In this document: piece after piece, positions 6,747 to 9,100 of the stretch
Position numbering within the stretch: the stretch's first letter is position 1
Layout of the letters: each line of letters begins with the position of its first letter
Source: Pseudomonadota bacterium
GTDB lineage: Bacteria > Pseudomonadota > Alphaproteobacteria > Rhizobiales > Rhizobiaceae
Assembly (NCBI GenBank): GCA_023388675.1
Contig: JAEWFU010000191.1
Coordinates: 1-9,100, forward strand
Direction of reading: 5' to 3'
Length of the DNA: 9,100 bases
Program-made: the position numbers and the translations under genes
The notes under the pieces: generated by a model
What the model was told of the DNA's origin: nothing
The model's database searches: none
The model's input: only the letters and a program-made list of their open reading frames with translations

Positions 6747-7238
6747 TTGGCGATCGTCGACGATACGGCACCGGAAAAGAAGGCCCCCTCGCTGCCGCTG
6801 CAGATCGCGCTGCTCGTGGGGCTGAGCGTGGTGGCGATCGGCATCGGTTGGGGCTCCGGCCTCTATCTGACCAGCACTCAACCGGCTGCCCGTGAACAAA
6901 GCGCAGTCGAGACGGCGAAGGCGACGGAGACGAATCTTGCCGAGGCCCACGAAACGATGGGTGTCGTGTATCTGGAACCGATCACGACCAATCTGGCCGG
7001 GCCGACGGGAACCTGGGTAAGGCTCGAACTCGCCCTTATCTTCGACGCCGAACCGGACATGATGATGGCACAGACGATCCAGCAGGATATTCTTGCCTAT
7101 CTCCGCACCGTCAAAATTCATCAGGTTGAAGGCGCCAGCGGCTTCCAGCACCTGCGTTCGGACATCGAGGAACGCGCGTCGATCCGCAGCGACGGCGCGG
7201 TCAAGCGCATCCTGATCCGGACTTTGCTTTTCCAATGA
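6747..7238 (+). CDS. fliL: Flagellar basal body-associated protein FliL (TTG start)
   Basis: FliL is a single-pass inner-membrane protein that associates with the stator and supports torque generation. The 163-residue product has a short cytoplasmic N-terminus, one membrane helix at about residues 18-42 (PLQIALLVGLSVVAIGIGWG), a linker to ~70, and the periplasmic FliL domain (VVYLEPITTNLAG..GTWVRLELALIFD..., ending VKRILIRTLLFQ). The proposed start is TTG at 6747. The frame is closed upstream by the flgH stop itself (6735-6737, same frame), and AGGGGGCGG (6736-6744) provides a ribosome site only 2-9 bases away. The first ATG in frame falls at residue 71 and would delete the membrane helix. 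The stop overlaps the fliP ATG by four bases. Confidence 0.93.
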   Translation: MAIVDDTAPEKKAPSLPLQIALLVGLSVVAIGIGWGSGLYLTSTQPAAREQSAVETAKATETNLAEAHETMGVVYLEPITTNLAGPTGTWVRLELALIFDAEPDMMMAQTIQQDILAYLRTVKIHQVEGASGFQHLRSDIEERASIRSDGAVKRILIRTLLFQ

Positions 7239-7972
7239 CGCGCCTTGCTATCTCCGCGTTGTTGCTGCTGGTGCTTGTCACGCCGGCCACCGCGCAGCAG
7301 CTCGACCTCGGGGGCCTGACCGACCAGCTCGAAGGCCAGACGGTCGGCTCGATCATCCAGCTCTTCGGACTGTTGACAGTCCTGTCGCTGGCGCCCGGCA
7401 TCCTGATCATGGTGACGAGCTTCACGCGCTTCATCATCGTGTTCTCGATCCTACGCTCCGGCATCGGCCTGCCGAGCACCCCGGCGAACCTGATCCTGGT
7501 GAGCCTGTCGCTGTTCATGACCTTCTATGTGATGGGGCCAACGTTCGACCGGGCCTGGAACGAGGGCGTACAGCCACTGGTTGCCAATGAGATCAACGAG
7601 GAAGAAGCGTTCGGGCGCATCTCCGAACCGTTCCGGGATTTCATGATCGCCAATGTCCGCGACAAGGATTTCGACCTGTTCGCCGACCTCGCGCGTGAAC
7701 GGGAGCAGGCGGATGTTTCGGTGCAGGACGCGGATTTCCGCATCCTTGTTCCGGCGTTCATGATTTCCGAAATCCGACGCGGGTTCGAGATCGGCTTTCT
7801 GATCGTGCTGCCGTTTCTGGTGATCGACCTGATCGTCGCAACGATCACTATGTCGATGGGCATGATGATGCTGCCGCCCGTGGTGGTCTCGCTTCCGTTC
7901 AAGATATTGTTCTTCGTCCTTATCGACGGCTGGAATCTGCTCGTTGGCAGTCTGGTGCGCTCGTTTGCTTAA
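7235..7972 (+). CDS. fliP: Flagellar export gate protein FliP
   Basis: FliP is the main ring subunit of the flagellar type III export gate (FliPQR core) in the inner membrane. The 245-residue product has a cleavable signal peptide (MTRLAISALLLLVLVTPATA, cut before QQ) and hydrophobic segments at about 40-73, 84-102, 186-208 and 212-240. The FliP signature PAFMISEIRRGFEIGF lies at 173-188. The methionine-rich GMMMLPP at 209-215 corresponds to the 'M-gasket' that seals the closed channel in Salmonella FliP. It is the last gene of the compact run. Its partners fliQ and fliR are not in the window; a flagellin gene follows instead, consistent with rhizobial clusters in which fliP is separated from fliQR. 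Confidence 0.97.
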   Translation: MTRLAISALLLLVLVTPATAQQLDLGGLTDQLEGQTVGSIIQLFGLLTVLSLAPGILIMVTSFTRFIIVFSILRSGIGLPSTPANLILVSLSLFMTFYVMGPTFDRAWNEGVQPLVANEINEEEAFGRISEPFRDFMIANVRDKDFDLFADLAREREQADVSVQDADFRILVPAFMISEIRRGFEIGFLIVLPFLVIDLIVATITMSMGMMMLPPVVVSLPFKILFFVLIDGWNLLVGSLVRSFA

Positions 7973-7995
7973 CGCGCTGATTCAGCACGCGTTAA
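7969..7995. repeat. 27-base near-perfect palindrome at the fliP stop; possible terminator or operator
   Basis: TTAACGCG (7969-7976) and CGCGTTAA (7988-7995) form an exact 8-base inverted repeat. Inside it CTGA (7977-7980) and TCAG (7982-7985) pair around a single T, leaving only a two-base CA bulge. The left arm includes the fliP stop codon. As RNA it would fold into a tight hairpin at the end of the fliP operon, but no U-run follows, so it is a poor classical terminator. As DNA it is a plausible binding site, since both ends carry TTAA. The right-hand TTAA is shared with the first TTAACCAT box. Confidence 0.5.
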
Positions 7996-8023
7996 CCATC
8001 TGATTTTCCAGTAAGTTAACCAT
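7992..8023 (+). promoter_or_regulatory. Two TTAACCAT boxes upstream of flagellin (CtrA-like half-sites)
   Basis: TTAACCAT occurs twice in direct orientation, at 7992-7999 and 8016-8023, start-to-start distance 24 bases. A third TTAA lies 23 bases before the first (7969-7972), so the TTAA cores recur at roughly two helical turns plus. TTAACCAT matches the half-site reported for the alphaproteobacterial response regulator CtrA, which controls many flagellar genes directly or indirectly. The spacing does not fit the full TTAA-N7-TTAA site. Other regulators of rhizobial flagella (Rem/FtcR) could also bind. I could not assign -35 and -10 boxes with confidence. The transcription start is probably between ~8025 and 8080, leaving a leader of about 100 bases or more. 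Confidence 0.45.
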
Positions 8024-8075
8024 ACTCCTTATCCGTTTTGTAGGCTTTCACGGTCTAGATTGGCGTCGAGGGGCA

Positions 8076-8103
8076 GATCGGAAACGGGGACTTCCGACCG
8101 ATC
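8076..8103 (+). other. Leader hairpin upstream of the flagellin start
   Basis: Two mutually exclusive pairings exist here. TCGGAA (8078-8083) pairs with TTCCGA (8092-8097) around the eight-base loop ACGGGGAC. Alternatively GATCGG (8076-8081) pairs with CCGATC (8098-8103). If transcription starts upstream, this lies in the flagellin mRNA leader, 75-100 bases before the ATG. Flagellin leaders in Caulobacter and relatives are targets of the post-transcriptional regulator FlbT, so a structured leader is expected. A link to FlbT here is inference only. Confidence 0.35.
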
Positions 8104-8177
8104 GGGCATGAGGCCGCGCTGCTTCGCTGGTGAAAACCCGGCATGTCTGTATCGTATCGAGTACAAGGCGTATTCTC

Positions 8178-8969
8178 ATGGCAAGTCTTCTGACCAACGC
8201 GTCCGCAATGACGGCGCTCCAGACCCTTTCGCAGACCAACAAGAACCTGGCCACCACCCAGAACCGCATCGCCACCGGCGCCCGCGTCAACGAAGCTTCC
8301 GACAATGCCGCCTACTGGTCGATCTCGGTCGGCATGAAGAACCAGAGCAATCTGCAGTCGGTCGTCAAGGACTCGATCGGCTTCGGCAAGGCCATCCTCG
8401 ATGCGGCTTACACCGGTCTCGACGAGGCGATCAAGCTTACGATGGAAATCCATCAGCGCTACCTCGCCAAGGAGCAGGACGGTACGGACGCCGACGCGAT
8501 CGACGCCGAAATTGATGAGCTTAAGACGGCGATTGAAGAGATCGCCATCGCCGCCGATTTCGAGGGCCAGAACCTGCTGGCGACCGCAGGCGGTGACGTC
8601 ACCGTTGTCACCGGCTACATCAAGGACGGTGGCGCCACTGCCGTCAAGACGGCCACCTTGACTGCCTACGGTCTACAGGCTGCGGCCGCTACCATGACCA
8701 ATACGGCAACCACCGAGACGGCGCTGACGGCCATGCGCGAAGCCGCCTCCAATCTCGGCGCGATGAAAATCCGCCTCGACGCTCAGCTCAGCTTCACCTC
8801 GAAGCTGCAGGATGCGCTCGACCGCGGCGTCGGCCAGCTTGTCGATGCCGACATGAATGCCGAGTCGGCTCGCCTGTCGGCCCTGCAGGTCCAGCAGCAG
8901 CTCGGCATCCAGGCGCTGTCGATCGCCAATTCGAACTCGCAGAACATCCTGTCGCTGTTCCGCGGCTAA
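8178..8969 (+). CDS. Flagellin (filament subunit), short form
   Basis: This is the filament subunit, exported through the type III apparatus. The start is ATG 8178 with AAGG at 8165-8168. MASLLTNASAMTALQTLSQT is a typical rhizobial flagellin beginning, whereas a GTG at 8130 would add 16 unrelated residues. The 263-residue product keeps both conserved ends. N-terminal D0/D1 is residues 1 to ~136 (LATTQNRIATGARVNEASDN, AYWSISVGMKNQ, ending DFEGQNLL). C-terminal D1/D0 is ~183-263 (LVDADMNAESARLSALQVQQ, QLGIQALSIANSNSQNILSL, FRG). Only ~45 residues (138-182, Thr/Ala/Val-rich) separate them, so the outer D2/D3 domains are nearly absent. Rhizobial flagellins usually exceed 300 residues. It appears monocistronic, with its own upstream region and terminator. 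Rhizobia often carry several flagellin genes in tandem (flaA, flaB...), so I do not assign a letter. Confidence 0.95.
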   Translation: MASLLTNASAMTALQTLSQTNKNLATTQNRIATGARVNEASDNAAYWSISVGMKNQSNLQSVVKDSIGFGKAILDAAYTGLDEAIKLTMEIHQRYLAKEQDGTDADAIDAEIDELKTAIEEIAIAADFEGQNLLATAGGDVTVVTGYIKDGGATAVKTATLTAYGLQAAAATMTNTATTETALTAMREAASNLGAMKIRLDAQLSFTSKLQDALDRGVGQLVDADMNAESARLSALQVQQQLGIQALSIANSNSQNILSLFRG

Positions 8970-8991
8970 CAGCCGACTGAGCACAAGGTTC

Positions 8992-9027
8992 CGGGCCGCC
9001 CCTTCACGGGCGGCCCGAAATCATTTT
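8992..9027 (+). terminator. Rho-independent terminator after the flagellin gene
   Basis: CGGGCCGCCC (8992-9001) and GGGCGGCCCG (9008-9017) form a perfect 10-base GC-rich stem with the six-base loop CTTCAC. A T-rich tail follows (ATCATTTT, ending at 9027). It begins 22 bases after the flagellin stop. It should end the flagellin transcript efficiently and protect its 3' end, fitting a highly expressed single-gene unit. Confidence 0.88.
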
Positions 9028-9100
9028 CGCACAAGCTTCGCCGCCTATTCTGCGCTCCAGTGTCTCCGGAGCATGAAGCTTTGCCTGAACAGTTGAAGAC

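Noticed and set aside
6420..7235. Reverse-strand open frame opposite flgH and fliL (271 codons)
   Set aside because: The opposite strand encodes two well-recognised proteins; the antisense translation has no family features.
8130..8177. GTG start adding 16 residues to the flagellin
   Set aside because: Flagellins begin with MASxLTN-like sequence; the extension has no homology and covers the ribosome site of the ATG at 8178.
7970..8177. Sigma-28-type (FliA) flagellin promoter
   Set aside because: No TAAA-N15-GCCGATAA-like sequence is present, and rhizobia are generally thought to lack FliA.
8060..8515. Forward open frame overlapping the flagellin leader and gene start
   Set aside because: It is in a different frame from the flagellin, and its composition (Arg/Gly/Asp repeats) is that of a frame shadow.
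9033..9081. AAGCTTC and GAAGCTT inverted repeat near the right edge
   Set aside because: Seven-base arms separated by 35 bases have little support as a structure; they may be chance or part of the next gene's upstream region, which is cut off.

Overview
The window is one continuous block of flagellar genes, all on the + strand, apparently from an alphaproteobacterium of the Hyphomicrobiales (Rhizobiales). The order fliI - unknown membrane protein - flgB - flgC - fliE - flgG - flgA - flgI - motE - flgH - fliL - fliP - flagellin is, from general knowledge, the arrangement of Sinorhizobium/Mesorhizobium-type flagellar clusters. The motE gene between flgI and flgH is particularly characteristic of rhizobia. 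Base composition is GC-rich throughout and codon use looks uniform. I see no sign of horizontally acquired DNA, mobile elements, tRNAs, rRNAs or CRISPR. The genus cannot be fixed from this stretch; a Phyllobacteriaceae-like organism is a guess.

Layout. Bases 1-1035 hold the 3' three quarters of fliI, the export ATPase, cut by the left edge. Bases 1019-1819 encode a bitopic membrane protein of unknown function. After a 63-base gap containing a possible ribosome-site-sequestering hairpin comes a very compact run from flgB to fliP (1883-7972). Its genes are separated by at most 11 bases or overlap by 1-4 bases, so it very probably forms one operon. A 205-base intergenic region (7973-8177) follows. 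It holds a near-perfect palindrome at the fliP stop, two TTAACCAT boxes resembling CtrA half-sites, and a leader hairpin. A short flagellin gene (8178-8969) and a strong intrinsic terminator (8992-9027) close the block. The last 70 or so bases show nothing I can name.

How the parts fit. FliI and FliP belong to the flagellar type III export machine (ATPase and inner-membrane gate). FliE joins the MS ring to the rod, FlgB and FlgC are proximal rod, and FlgG is the distal rod. FlgA is the periplasmic chaperone for the P ring built from FlgI, and FlgH is the outer-membrane L-ring lipoprotein. FliL is a stator-associated basal-body protein, and MotE is a periplasmic chaperone for the rhizobial stator partner MotC. 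The flagellin is the filament subunit, apparently with its own promoter and terminator, as expected for a late gene.

Most of the window is well-conserved machinery. The parts that merit a second look are the unknown gene at 1019-1819, whose C-terminus resembles GspC/PilP-type domains, the regulatory architecture of the fliP-flagellin gap, the flgB leader hairpin, the cysteine-free mature FlgI with its long N-terminal linker, and the unusually short flagellin.
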